Shown: positions 17,190 through 24,058 of the stretch, piece by piece
Position numbering within the stretch: position 1 is the stretch's first letter
Layout of the letters: the number at the start of each line of letters is the position of its first letter
Assembly (NCBI GenBank): GCA_002421985.1
Contig: DISF01000065.1
Location: 31,302-58,538, forward strand
Reading direction: 5' to 3'
DNA: 27,237 nucleotides
Origin: Roseovarius sp. UBA6217
GTDB taxonomy: Bacteria > Pseudomonadota > Alphaproteobacteria > Rhodobacterales > Rhodobacteraceae
Notes under the pieces: model-generated
Told to the model about the DNA's origin: nothing
Databases searched by the model: none
The model's input: the letters and a program-made list of their open reading frames with translations, nothing else
Translations under genes and position numbers: made by a program

Positions 17190-17606
17190 TCAATCCTTCT
17201 TGTGGCGCGGCACGCCATAAAGCTCCAGCCGGTGCCCCACCAGCCGATAGCCCAGTTTCTCAGCGATGCGCTCTTGCAGCGCCTCGATCTCGGGATCGAC
17301 GAATTCCACCACCGCGCCGCTCTCGACATCGATAAGGTGATCATGATGGGCGCGCTCGGCATCCTCGTAGCGCGCGCGCCCGTCGCCGAATTCGAGCTTG
17401 TCGAGGATCCCCGCCTCCTCCAGCAGCTTCACGGTGCGATAGACCGTCGCGATCGAGATGCGCGGATCGCGCGCGGCGGCGCGGGCGTGCAGTTCTTCGA
17501 CATCGGGGTGATCGTCCGAGATTTCCAGCACGCGCGCGATCACCCGGCGCTGCCCGGTCATCCTCAGCCCTTGAGCTGCGCAGCGCTTGGTGATGGTGTC
17601 GCGCAT
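17190..17606 (-). CDS. fur: Fur-family metal-responsive regulator (Fur/Mur type)
   Basis: A 138-residue regulator with an N-terminal winged helix (TKRCAAQGLRMTGQRRVIAR, recognition helix SIATVYRTVKLLEEAGI) and a C-terminal dimerisation domain. Metal ligands are visible: H33, E81, H87-H88-D89-H90 in the HHDH motif, E108 and H125. The CxxC structural zinc motif of E. coli Fur is absent. In alphaproteobacteria this type often acts as the manganese regulator Mur, so the metal could be Mn or Fe. The ATG at 17606 follows CGGAGG at 7 bases. It precedes the CDF exporter by 4 bp. Upstream lies the GTA terminase gene, with 135 bp of GC-rich sequence between them. Confidence 0.85.
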   Translation of the reverse strand: MRDTITKRCAAQGLRMTGQRRVIARVLEISDDHPDVEELHARAAARDPRISIATVYRTVKLLEEAGILDKLEFGDGRARYEDAERAHHDHLIDVESGAVVEFVDPEIEALQERIAEKLGYRLVGHRLELYGVPRHKKD

Positions 17607-17741
17607 GGCACGCCTCCGATTGGCTCTTGCGCGCTGCAATAGCGCCCCGGCGCGCGCATTTCCACCGTTTTCGCACCCGCGCGGGCACCCGCCGCCGCGA
17701 CCGGGGCCGCCGGGGCCGCGCCGCTCGCTGTGTGCTGCCCC

Positions 17742-19154
17742 TCACACCGCGCGCACGCGCGGCACGCGCCATTTCGCCCCCGGCTCGACAATCAGATCGG
17801 TGAGCGCCCAGACCAGCGCATCCACCCGGTCGGGGCTGCCCTTGCCCTCGAAGCCCCGGCTGGTCATCGCGCACATCTGGTCCTCAAGCCGGGCCAGCCC
17901 GCGCAGGTGATGCACCCGCCCCTGCTCGTAAAGCGCGGCCACCGGCTCGGCGCGCGCGGCCTTGCCCCGGCTGGCATGGACCTTGCGCAACGGCACCAGC
18001 GGATCGACCTGCCGGATCACCTGCTCCACCAGATCGCCGCCCTGGTTGACCTCGGCCACCAGCCGCTCGGCCCCCCAGCGCTCCATCGCGCGGATCGCGG
18101 CGCGCGCCCAGGTTGCCGGGCTGGCCGCGCTGAGGCTGGCATCATCGAGCACCCAGGCGCGCCAGTCATGCACCGGGCCGCGCGTCACCGCGCCCACCAC
18201 CACGATCCCGCATTCATCCGATCCGGCGTGGCCCGTGACCGGCGGATCGACCGCGACCACGATCCGGTCGAGATCGGGGGCGGCCTCCACCCGGCCCGCG
18301 TCGATCATCGCGGGCGTCCAGAGCGCATCCTCGGCGGCATCGACCAGCACGCCGTCAAGCTCCTGCCGCCCCAGCCGCGTGCCGGCATAGCGCGCCCGCA
18401 CCTCTTCAAGGAAGCCCTGCGCGAGATTGGCGGCATTGGCCTCGGTCGGCGCGCTCGTCACCACCGTGCTGGCGCTGGCGAGTATCTCCTTGAGGACGCC
18501 CACGTTGCGCGGCGTCGTGGTCACGCAGACCTGCGGTGCCTCGCCCAGCCGCAAGCCGAATTGCAGCATGTCCCAGGTGTCGCGCGCCTTTTTCCACTTG
18601 GCCAGCTCATCCACCCAGGCCCCATCGAATTGCGGCCCGCGCAGGCCCTCGGGCTCATGCGCCGAGAACACCTGCGCCACCGCCCCGTTGGGCCACACGA
18701 GCCGCCGCCGCGTCGCCTGCCATTCGGGACGGCGGTCGGGCGGGCTGCACGCCATGATGCCGCTCTCGCCGAACACCATCACCTCGCGCACCTGATCCAC
18801 CGTCTCGCCCACCAGCGCCAGCCGCCGGCACGCGCCCTGATCGAGCGGCAGCGCCCCTTCGACGCGCGCACGCACCCATTCGGCCCCGGCCCGCGTCTTG
18901 CCCGCGCCGCGCCCGCCCAGGATCACCCATGTGCGCCAGTCCCCCTCGGGCGGCAATTGGTGCGCCATCGCCCAGAACTCGAAGATATAGGGCAGCGCCA
19001 GCAACTCACCCTCGCTCAGGGCAGCGAGGAATTCGTCCTGCGCATCGCGCCCTTCCGAGACGATCCATTCGGCACCGTATCTCAATCCGGGCGGCGTCAA
19101 AGTCGATGGCGTAGCCGTGGACGATGCCACGTTCGTGCTGTCTGCGTTTGTCAA
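17742..19154 (-). CDS. GTA-type terminase large subunit (RcGTA g2 homologue)
   Basis: The DNA-packaging motor of gene transfer agents: an ATPase that drives DNA into heads plus a nuclease that cuts it. The 470-residue protein shows Walker A GGRGAGKT (80-87), Walker B AWVDE (D182, E183), the TTTP coupling motif (212-215) and a C-terminal RNase-H-like nuclease with D303 (AVDPP), E368 (AEVNQGG) and D442/D445 (SPDRVDALVWA). FEFWAMAHQLPPEGDWRTWV is characteristic of Rhodobacterales GTA terminases. The TTG start at 19154 has TGGAGG six bases upstream. It looks intact, but the portal gene that follows g2 in R. capsulatus is absent; fur follows instead. Confidence 0.9.
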   Translation of the reverse strand: MTNADSTNVASSTATPSTLTPPGLRYGAEWIVSEGRDAQDEFLAALSEGELLALPYIFEFWAMAHQLPPEGDWRTWVILGGRGAGKTRAGAEWVRARVEGALPLDQGACRRLALVGETVDQVREVMVFGESGIMACSPPDRRPEWQATRRRLVWPNGAVAQVFSAHEPEGLRGPQFDGAWVDELAKWKKARDTWDMLQFGLRLGEAPQVCVTTTPRNVGVLKEILASASTVVTSAPTEANAANLAQGFLEEVRARYAGTRLGRQELDGVLVDAAEDALWTPAMIDAGRVEAAPDLDRIVVAVDPPVTGHAGSDECGIVVVGAVTRGPVHDWRAWVLDDASLSAASPATWARAAIRAMERWGAERLVAEVNQGGDLVEQVIRQVDPLVPLRKVHASRGKAARAEPVAALYEQGRVHHLRGLARLEDQMCAMTSRGFEGKGSPDRVDALVWALTDLIVEPGAKWRVPRVRAV

Positions 19155-19362
19155 GCTGTGCCTCCATTTCGATGGCGATCTTGAGCCATTGACGGATTTC
19201 CGCCGTGGCCCGCGTCGCGTTTTTCAACTCTTCAAGCTCCCCGGCCCGTATCCGCCGATAAAGCGCCTCAAGCTCCCCGCGCATGTCTGCAAGTTGCTCT
19301 TCAAGCACGTTGATCGCGCTGGTCAGGCCCGAAGGCCCCTCCTCCGGGGTGATCAGAACCAT
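19006..19362 (-). CDS. GTA small terminase-like protein (RcGTA g1 homologue)
   Basis: A 118-residue protein beginning MVLITPEEGPSG. It has a coiled-coil N-terminal half (INVLEEQLADMRGELEALYR) and then NATRATAEIRQWLKIAIEME and YAIDFDAARIEIRCRMDRL. This layout fits gp1 of R. capsulatus GTA, identified as the small terminase (TerS), which recruits DNA to the large subunit. The ATG at 19362 follows GAGGCAG. Its last 149 bases overlap the start of the large subunit in another frame, an unusually long overlap, so either its C-terminus or the g2 start could be shorter. An in-frame extension upstream crosses the leader terminator and is not protein-like. Confidence 0.7.
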   Translation of the reverse strand: MVLITPEEGPSGLTSAINVLEEQLADMRGELEALYRRIRAGELEELKNATRATAEIRQWLKIAIEMEAQLDKRRQHERGIVHGYAIDFDAARIEIRCRMDRLGRARCAGRIPRCPERG

Positions 19363-19420
19363 GCGTATCGCTGCCTCATGCCGTTTTCCTCTCGCGATGC
19401 CCCCCGCCCGCGCCGACATG

Positions 19421-19451
19421 AAAAAACGGCCACCGGGATGCCCCGGGGCCG
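19421..19451 (-). terminator. Strong intrinsic terminator in the leader of the GTA terminase genes
   Basis: On the minus strand CGGCC and CGGGG-type arms form a 10-bp stem (19447-19451 with 19427-19431 and 19442-19446 with 19433-19437, one bulged base) around a 4-base loop. Six T residues follow at 19426-19421. It lies 99 bases past the stop of the MobA-like gene and 58 bases before the g1 ATG. It may end the ABC transporter transcript, attenuate g1-g2, or both. Confidence 0.75.
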
Positions 19452-19479
19452 CTTGCCCATCTCGTCCAGCAGGACACAA

Positions 19480-19508
19480 CCCATACGGGAAAGGGCGCAC
19501 AAAGTCAA
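19480..19508 (-). promoter_or_regulatory. Possible promoter upstream of the leader terminator of g1
   Basis: On the minus strand TTGACT (19508-19503) and TATGGG (19485-19480) are separated by 17 bases. Transcription would start near 19473, about 20 bases before the intrinsic terminator stem. The -10 element matches the consensus poorly, so this is tentative. Confidence 0.3.
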
Positions 19509-19549
19509 ATGTGGCACCCTCGCCAACCGCCCGGCTTCTTTGGCTTTTC

Positions 19550-20143
19550 TTAAGATTTCGGCGCACCCCCCGCCCGCCACGCGGCCCAGTCCTCGGGCGT
19601 GTCGAGATCGGTCACCGCGCGGCGGCCGGGCAGCGCCACAAGCCGCAGATCGTGGCGCGCGAGAACCTGCCGCGCGCCCTCGTCGCCGCGTAGCCGGGCC
19701 AGTTCGGCCAGGCACCGCGCCGGGAACACCACAGGATGCCCCGGCGTGCCATCCGCCGCCGTGGCGCGCAGGATATGCGCACCGTCAAAGCCGCGCAAAA
19801 CCGCGCGCAAATCCGCGCCCGTGATCTCGGGCAGGTCCGGCAACAGCACCATGAGCGCGCGCCCCCCGGCCCACGCGGCACCACGCCGCAACGAAGCGGC
19901 CATGCCCTCGCCCGCGTCCGGCACCTCCTCCACCACCAGCCGCGGCCCGGCCAGCGGCTCCAGCGCCCGCGCCCGCGCCCGCGCGCCCGGCGGCAGCGTC
20001 ACCAGCACATCAAGCCCGGTTCCCAGCGCCACCGCCACCCGGTCGGCAATGAGCGCGCGGGCCCGCACGCTCTCCAGCAGCTTGTCGCGCCCCCGCATCC
20101 GCCGCGATGCCCCCGCCGCCGGAATGAGGATCCCCACAGCCAT
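19550..20143 (-). CDS. MobA-like nucleotidyltransferase (MocA/CoxI-type)
   Basis: A 197-residue nucleotidyltransferase of the MobA/MocA family, which attach CMP or GMP to molybdopterin or act on other small substrates. The nucleotide loop GILIPAAGASRRMRGRDKLL is at residues 4-23. The metal aspartate is in LLPDLPEITGADL (PDLP), TPGHPVVFP is the conserved substrate loop, and AVTDLDTPEDW closes the domain. Its ATG (20143) directly abuts the stop codon of the second ABC permease, so it is translationally coupled to an amino-acid transporter. No molybdenum enzyme or other cofactor gene is in the window, so its role here is unclear. Confidence 0.8.
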   Translation of the reverse strand: MAVGILIPAAGASRRMRGRDKLLESVRARALIADRVAVALGTGLDVLVTLPPGARARARALEPLAGPRLVVEEVPDAGEGMAASLRRGAAWAGGRALMVLLPDLPEITGADLRAVLRGFDGAHILRATAADGTPGHPVVFPARCLAELARLRGDEGARQVLARHDLRLVALPGRRAVTDLDTPEDWAAWRAGGAPKS

Positions 20144-20950
20144 CTAGCGGATCAGATTGAGCCGAAGCCTCAACCCCCGCCGCGCCTCTTGCGGCAGATG
20201 CCGGTTGAGCCGCCGGTTGACCGCGCCGAAAATTCCGATGATGACCAGCGTGAGCAAGATGAAATACCCTGCCAGGATCGGATAGGGCACGAAGGGGTTG
20301 AACGTCTTGTCGGCGAAATAATTGGCATAATAGAGCGCATCGCCGCGCTGTTGCCACGCCGGAAAGCCCGAGAAAAACACCAGCGTCGTGGAATGGAACA
20401 GAAAGATCGCCTCGTTGGTATAGGCAGGCCACGCGAGCCGCAGCATGGTCGGCCACACGATCCGGCGAAACCGCCGCAGGCCCGAGAACCCATAGGCATC
20501 GGCAGCCTCCACGTCACCCTTGGGGATCGAGCGCAGCGCGCCATAGAAAATCTCGCCCGAATAGGCGGCGGTGTTGAGAAAGAGCACGATCAGCGCCCCC
20601 AGCCAGGCCGAGGTAAAGGCGTCAAAGACCGGGCTGACCTTCTTGAGCGACAGAAACAGGAAATAGGCGAAAAAGAACTGGATAAAGAGCGGCGAGCCGC
20701 GAAAGACAAAGATGAACCATTCCGACGGCTTGCGGATGAACGGGTTGCGCGCGCCCTTGCCCAGCGCCACGACGGTGGCCAGAAAAAACCCGGCCGCCAG
20801 CGCAATCGCCCCGAAATACACGTTCCAGATCATCCCCGAGCCGATCAGCGTGACATGCTCGCACAGCGTATAGCCCTCGCGCGGCAAGAGCCGCTCGCCA
20901 TAGCCCAGCGAGCGCAACGCGTAATCCTGAATGGTCTGAAGGCAGCTCAT
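20144..20950 (-). CDS. Polar amino-acid ABC transporter permease 2 (HisM-like)
   Basis: A 268-residue inner-membrane permease of the HisM/HisQ family. Membrane helices include VYFGAIALAAGFFLATVVAL and ALIVLFLNTAAYSGEIFYGA, with YPILAGYFILLTLVIIGIF near the end. The cytoplasmic EAA loop, which contacts the ATPase, reads EAADAYGFSGLRRFRRIVWP. The start at 20950 overlaps the stop of permease 1 as ATGA. Segment QRGDALYYANYFADKTFNPF is the periplasmic loop typical of this class. It is third in the transporter coding order after the ATPase, binding protein and permease 1 (fourth gene), and runs into the MobA-like gene. Likely substrates are basic or polar amino acids. Confidence 0.9.
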   Translation of the reverse strand: MSCLQTIQDYALRSLGYGERLLPREGYTLCEHVTLIGSGMIWNVYFGAIALAAGFFLATVVALGKGARNPFIRKPSEWFIFVFRGSPLFIQFFFAYFLFLSLKKVSPVFDAFTSAWLGALIVLFLNTAAYSGEIFYGALRSIPKGDVEAADAYGFSGLRRFRRIVWPTMLRLAWPAYTNEAIFLFHSTTLVFFSGFPAWQQRGDALYYANYFADKTFNPFVPYPILAGYFILLTLVIIGIFGAVNRRLNRHLPQEARRGLRLRLNLIR

Positions 20951-21828
20951 GTTGCCCTCCGCTGTGCTTCGCCACCCGTGGTGGCCTGCCCGTGGCTGAG
21001 GCGCTGCATGACGCGTTCCAGCACCACCTCGGACACCTTGGTGAGGCCAAGGTAAAACACCAGCAATGCGAGGAAATACCACATCCGCCAGTCGCCATGC
21101 GGATAATCGGTAAAGCGCGGTAACGCCGTGCCGCCCAATTCGCGCGCCCAGTAAACGATATCCTCGACCCCCAACAGAAACAGCAGCGGCGTGGCCTTGG
21201 TCAGCACCATCCACAGGTTCGAGAGGCCGGGCAACGCATAAACCCACATCTGCGGCACAAGGATGCGCCAGAAGCATTGCCTGCGCGACATGCCATAGGC
21301 CTCTGCCGTCTCGATCTGCGCGCGCGGCACGGCGCGCATGGCCCCATAAAGGACATTGGCCGCAAAGGCGCCGAACACGATGGCGAATGTCAGCACCGCG
21401 ATGAAAAACCCGTAGGCATCATGCACCCATTGCGGGGAATTGCCCAAGGGCAGCTTGGCCGCCTGACAGACCACGAAATCATTGCCCTGCCAGATCTCGT
21501 CGGGCCAGTCGGGGCATTTGATCTTGTGGCGGATCACCTCGAAAATCTGGTCCAGCGCGATCACGAAGAAGAGGAAGAACGCGATATCGGGCACGCCGCG
21601 CACCACCGCGATATAGCCCTTGCCCGCCCAGGCCACCGGCGCGATCCGCGAGCGCGCGGCCATCGCCCCGCCAAAGCCAAAGGCAAGCGCCGCAGGCGCG
21701 GTGAGCGCCAGCAACAAAAGAACCGTGCCCACCGCGACATAGAGATTGGCGTGTTTGGCCGTGGTCAGATAGCAGGCCATCCAGCGCCAGCCCTCAAGCG
21801 TGGCCGGATCGGAGCAAAACGAGAAAAT
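20947..21828 (-). CDS. Polar amino-acid ABC transporter permease 1 (HisQ-like), probable ATT start
   Basis: A HisQ-type permease with the EAA loop ETAEAYGMSRRQCFWRILVP and helices such as LYVAVGTVLLLLALTAPAALAFGF. The first ATG (21780) would give 277 residues. The frame continues upstream for 16 codons (FSFCSDPATLEGWRW), which fit the N-terminus as I recall it for rhodobacteral homologues. That extension can begin only at ATT (21828-21826), five bases after AGGGAGG; an in-frame TGA lies 24 bases further up and no ATG, GTG or TTG intervenes. I therefore annotate 293 residues. A segment of about 45 residues with two cysteines (KIKCPDW, DFVVCQAAK) lies between helices 2 and 3 and should face the periplasm. 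Confidence 0.8.
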   Translation of the reverse strand: MFSFCSDPATLEGWRWMACYLTTAKHANLYVAVGTVLLLLALTAPAALAFGFGGAMAARSRIAPVAWAGKGYIAVVRGVPDIAFFLFFVIALDQIFEVIRHKIKCPDWPDEIWQGNDFVVCQAAKLPLGNSPQWVHDAYGFFIAVLTFAIVFGAFAANVLYGAMRAVPRAQIETAEAYGMSRRQCFWRILVPQMWVYALPGLSNLWMVLTKATPLLFLLGVEDIVYWARELGGTALPRFTDYPHGDWRMWYFLALLVFYLGLTKVSEVVLERVMQRLSHGQATTGGEAQRRAT

Positions 21829-21852
21829 GGCGGCCTCCCTCGGGCTGGATCA

Positions 21853-21875
21853 CCCCCGCACATGGCGCGCGGGGG
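21853..21875 (-). promoter_or_regulatory. Intercistronic hairpin between binding-protein and permease genes
   Basis: CCCCCGC (21853-21859) pairs with GCGGGGG (21869-21875) around a 9-base loop, directly after the binding-protein stop and before the permease ribosome site. No T-run follows. Such hairpins commonly stabilise the upstream binding-protein mRNA and lower permease expression, which fits the stoichiometry of ABC importers. Confidence 0.5.
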
Positions 21876-21886
21876 CCGCAAAGGCG

Positions 21887-22606
21887 TCACTCGAAGGTCG
21901 AGGAGACATCCCATTTCTCGATCAGCGCGTTGAGGCTGCCATCATCCTTCATCGACTGGATCGCGGCGTCGAACTTGGCCCGCAACCCGGCGTCGGATTC
22001 GCGCACGCCTATGCCCACGCCACCACCAAGCGGCACGTCCTCGCCTACGAACATAAGGTCGGGGTCTTCCTGCGCGATCGGCGCGAGATAGGATTTGTCC
22101 GCGAGCACCGCATCCGCCTCGCCGTTGCGCACGGCGGCAATGGTTTCCTCGGGCGTGGCGAATTCCAGCAGGGTCGCGCCGGATTCCGCCACGTATCCGG
22201 CCTGGATGGTGCCGGTCTGCGCCGCGACCACGCCGCCCGTCACATCGACATCCGCCGACATGCCAAGATAGGCCGACGGGTCCGGCGGGGTATAGTTCTG
22301 CGTGAAGTCAATGACCTGATCGCGCTCGTCGGTGATCGACATGCCGGCGATGATCGCGTCATAATTGCCCGAGACAAGGTTGGGGATGATGCTGTCCCAA
22401 TCGGTCGTGACCCATGTGCAATTGAGCCCGGCGCGCTTGCACAGCTCGTCGCCCAGCTCGCGCTCGAACCCGTCCACCTGACCGGCATCGTTGATGAAGT
22501 TCCACGGCGGATAGGCCCCTTCGGTGCCAAGCCGCACCACGTCCTGTGCCATCGCCATCCCGGCCATCATGGCCACGGCGGCGGTTGAAATCAGCAGCTT
22601 TTTCAT
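21887..22606 (-). CDS. Periplasmic polar amino-acid binding protein
   Basis: A 239-residue family 3 solute-binding protein of the lysine/arginine/ornithine/histidine type. A signal peptide of about 20 residues (MKKLLISTAAVAMMAGMAMA) precedes mature QDVVRLGTEG. The ligand-site segments include AYPPWNFIND, the DWDSIIPNLVSGNYDAIIAGMSIT block (with ITDER), AAQTGTIQAGYV, and a late aspartate in GEADAVLADKSYLAP. The ATG at 22606 follows GGGAGAG. Two further in-frame ATGs upstream would spoil the signal peptide. It is the second gene of the transporter operon, 27 bp after the ATPase gene. Confidence 0.93.
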   Translation of the reverse strand: MKKLLISTAAVAMMAGMAMAQDVVRLGTEGAYPPWNFINDAGQVDGFERELGDELCKRAGLNCTWVTTDWDSIIPNLVSGNYDAIIAGMSITDERDQVIDFTQNYTPPDPSAYLGMSADVDVTGGVVAAQTGTIQAGYVAESGATLLEFATPEETIAAVRNGEADAVLADKSYLAPIAQEDPDLMFVGEDVPLGGGVGIGVRESDAGLRAKFDAAIQSMKDDGSLNALIEKWDVSSTFE

Positions 22607-22633
22607 ACGTCTCTCCCTCATTGTTGGCAACAG

Positions 22634-23407
22634 TCACGCGGCCTTGGTGGAGCTGAGAAAGCCCCGCAGCCGCTCTGACTCGGGCGCGCCGAACAGCTTG
22701 TCGGGCGCGCCCTCTTCCTCGATCAGGCCCTGATGCAGGAACACGACGTGATCGCTCACATCGCGGGCCATGCTCATGTCGTGGGTGACGATCATCATGG
22801 TGCGGCCCTCGGCGGCCAGATCCTTGATGACGCGGATCACCTCCTGTTCAAGCTCGGGATCAAGCGCCGATGTCGGCTCGTCGAACAAAAGCGCCTCCGG
22901 CTCCATCGCGAGCGCCCGCGCAATCGCGGCGCGCTGCTGCTGCCCGCCCGAGAGCTGCGCCGGGTAAGCATCGCATTTGTCGCCGATCCCCACCTTGTCA
23001 AGATAGCCGCGCGCGGCGTGCTCCACCTCGGCCCGGTCGCGGCCAAGCACGGTGACGGGGGCCTCCATCACGTTTTGCAAGATGGTCATATGGGCCCACA
23101 GGTTGAACTGTTGAAACACCATGCTGAGATTGGTGCGGATGCGCAAAACCTGTTTGGCATCCGCCGGATGGCGGTTGAGGCCGGTGCCCGCCCAGATCAC
23201 CGGCTCGCCATTGAACAGGATATCGCCCTGCTGGCTGTCCTCCAGCAGATTGGCACAGCGCAGAATGGTGGATTTGCCCGAGCCGGACGAGCCGATAAGC
23301 GAGATCACATGCCCGCGCGGCGCGGTGATATCCACGCCCTTGATGACCTCGAGCGCGCCATAGGCCTTGTGCAGGTTGCGGATCTCGATCACCGGTGTGT
23401 CGGCCAC
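22634..23407 (-). CDS. Polar amino-acid ABC transporter ATP-binding protein (HisP-like)
   Basis: A 257-residue ABC ATPase energising amino-acid uptake. Walker A is GSSGSGKST, the Q-loop is in MVFQQFNLWAH, the signature is LSGGQQQR, Walker B is EALLFDEPTSALDPE, and the H-loop is VTHDMSMAR. The internal stretch NRHPADAKQVLRIRTNLSMV is typical of HisP/OccP-type proteins. It starts at GTG (23407), five bases after AGGGGGG; no ATG offers a full-length protein. It is the first gene of a minus-strand operon ATPase, binding protein, two permeases and MobA-like enzyme. The 174-bp gap upstream contains tandem TTGCAA motifs but no certain promoter. Confidence 0.95.
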   Translation of the reverse strand: MADTPVIEIRNLHKAYGALEVIKGVDITAPRGHVISLIGSSGSGKSTILRCANLLEDSQQGDILFNGEPVIWAGTGLNRHPADAKQVLRIRTNLSMVFQQFNLWAHMTILQNVMEAPVTVLGRDRAEVEHAARGYLDKVGIGDKCDAYPAQLSGGQQQRAAIARALAMEPEALLFDEPTSALDPELEQEVIRVIKDLAAEGRTMMIVTHDMSMARDVSDHVVFLHQGLIEEEGAPDKLFGAPESERLRGFLSSTKAA

Positions 23408-23581
23408 GCGCGCCCCCCTGATGGACGTATACTTTGCTGTTTCGTGACACTAGGGCGGAAAATCATGCGCATTGCAACTTGCAAAGCGGCGAAATGGCGG
23501 GGTTCGCGCTCGATATGGTGCCCGGTCAGACCAATTCGGCGGCAGGCGGGGGCGGATCGGGCACGGCGAGATAATCTGCGA

Positions 23582-24019
23582 TCATGTGCGCGTCACCCGC
23601 TGCCGGGCGCGGGCGCTCTCCTGATCGGTGAGGCCCAGAAGGCTTGCCACCAGCCGCATCAGCGCATCCTCATGCGCCTCGCGCGCGCCATCGGCGAGCG
23701 CCACCTGCCACAGCGCCTCGATCACCTCGGCGCGCGCCTCATGGGGCACCGCATCCTTGATCGCGCGGGTGAATCGCACCGTGTCGGGGGCCTCGGCCTC
23801 CAGCACCTCGGCATCGGCGCGCAGCGCCTCGGCCTCTGCCGCGTCAAGCCCATAGCGCTCGGCGATAATCGCCGTGATTCGCGCGCGCTCTGCCTCGGCA
23901 TAGTCGTTATCGCTGCGGGCAAGCCGCACCATCAGCGCCGACAGCGCCAGACGCGCATCCGCATCGGGAAGGGTTTCGGGGGCGGGGGCCAGAAGCCGGG
24001 TCAGGAAATCAGCGAACAT
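23582..24019 (-). CDS. TerB-family protein
   Basis: A 145-residue helical protein of the TerB (tellurite resistance/DUF533-like) superfamily. The pattern ALSALMVRLARSDNDYAEAE with a later EALWQVALADGAREAHEDAL repeats the acidic metal-binding helix pair (D and E residues at equivalent positions) of TerB. Despite the name, isolated TerB proteins are rarely shown to act in tellurite resistance and may sense metal or act at the membrane. It lies 39 bp after the 3-hydroxybutyrate dehydrogenase gene on the same strand, so they are probably co-transcribed. No other ter gene is nearby. Confidence 0.8.
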   Translation of the reverse strand: MFADFLTRLLAPAPETLPDADARLALSALMVRLARSDNDYAEAERARITAIIAERYGLDAAEAEALRADAEVLEAEAPDTVRFTRAIKDAVPHEARAEVIEALWQVALADGAREAHEDALMRLVASLLGLTDQESARARQRVTRT

Positions 24020-24058
24020 GCCCCTGTCATAGCCCAGCCGTTTGCCCCCGCCAATGGG

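Noticed and set aside
17607..17741. Ala/Pro-rich open frame between g2 and fur, examined as a possible portal-gene remnant
   Set aside because: It has no similarity to a portal protein and no start codon with a ribosome site; composition is simple GC-rich spacer.
17730..19184. A 484-codon plus-strand open frame opposite the GTA large terminase
   Set aside because: The terminase carries all catalytic motifs; the opposite frame has none.
23528..23585. A 19-codon frame (MIADYLAVPDPPPPAAELV) whose ATG overlaps the terB stop as ATGA
   Set aside because: The coupling is tempting, but it has no ribosome site, no recognisable family and is very short; not enough to call a gene.
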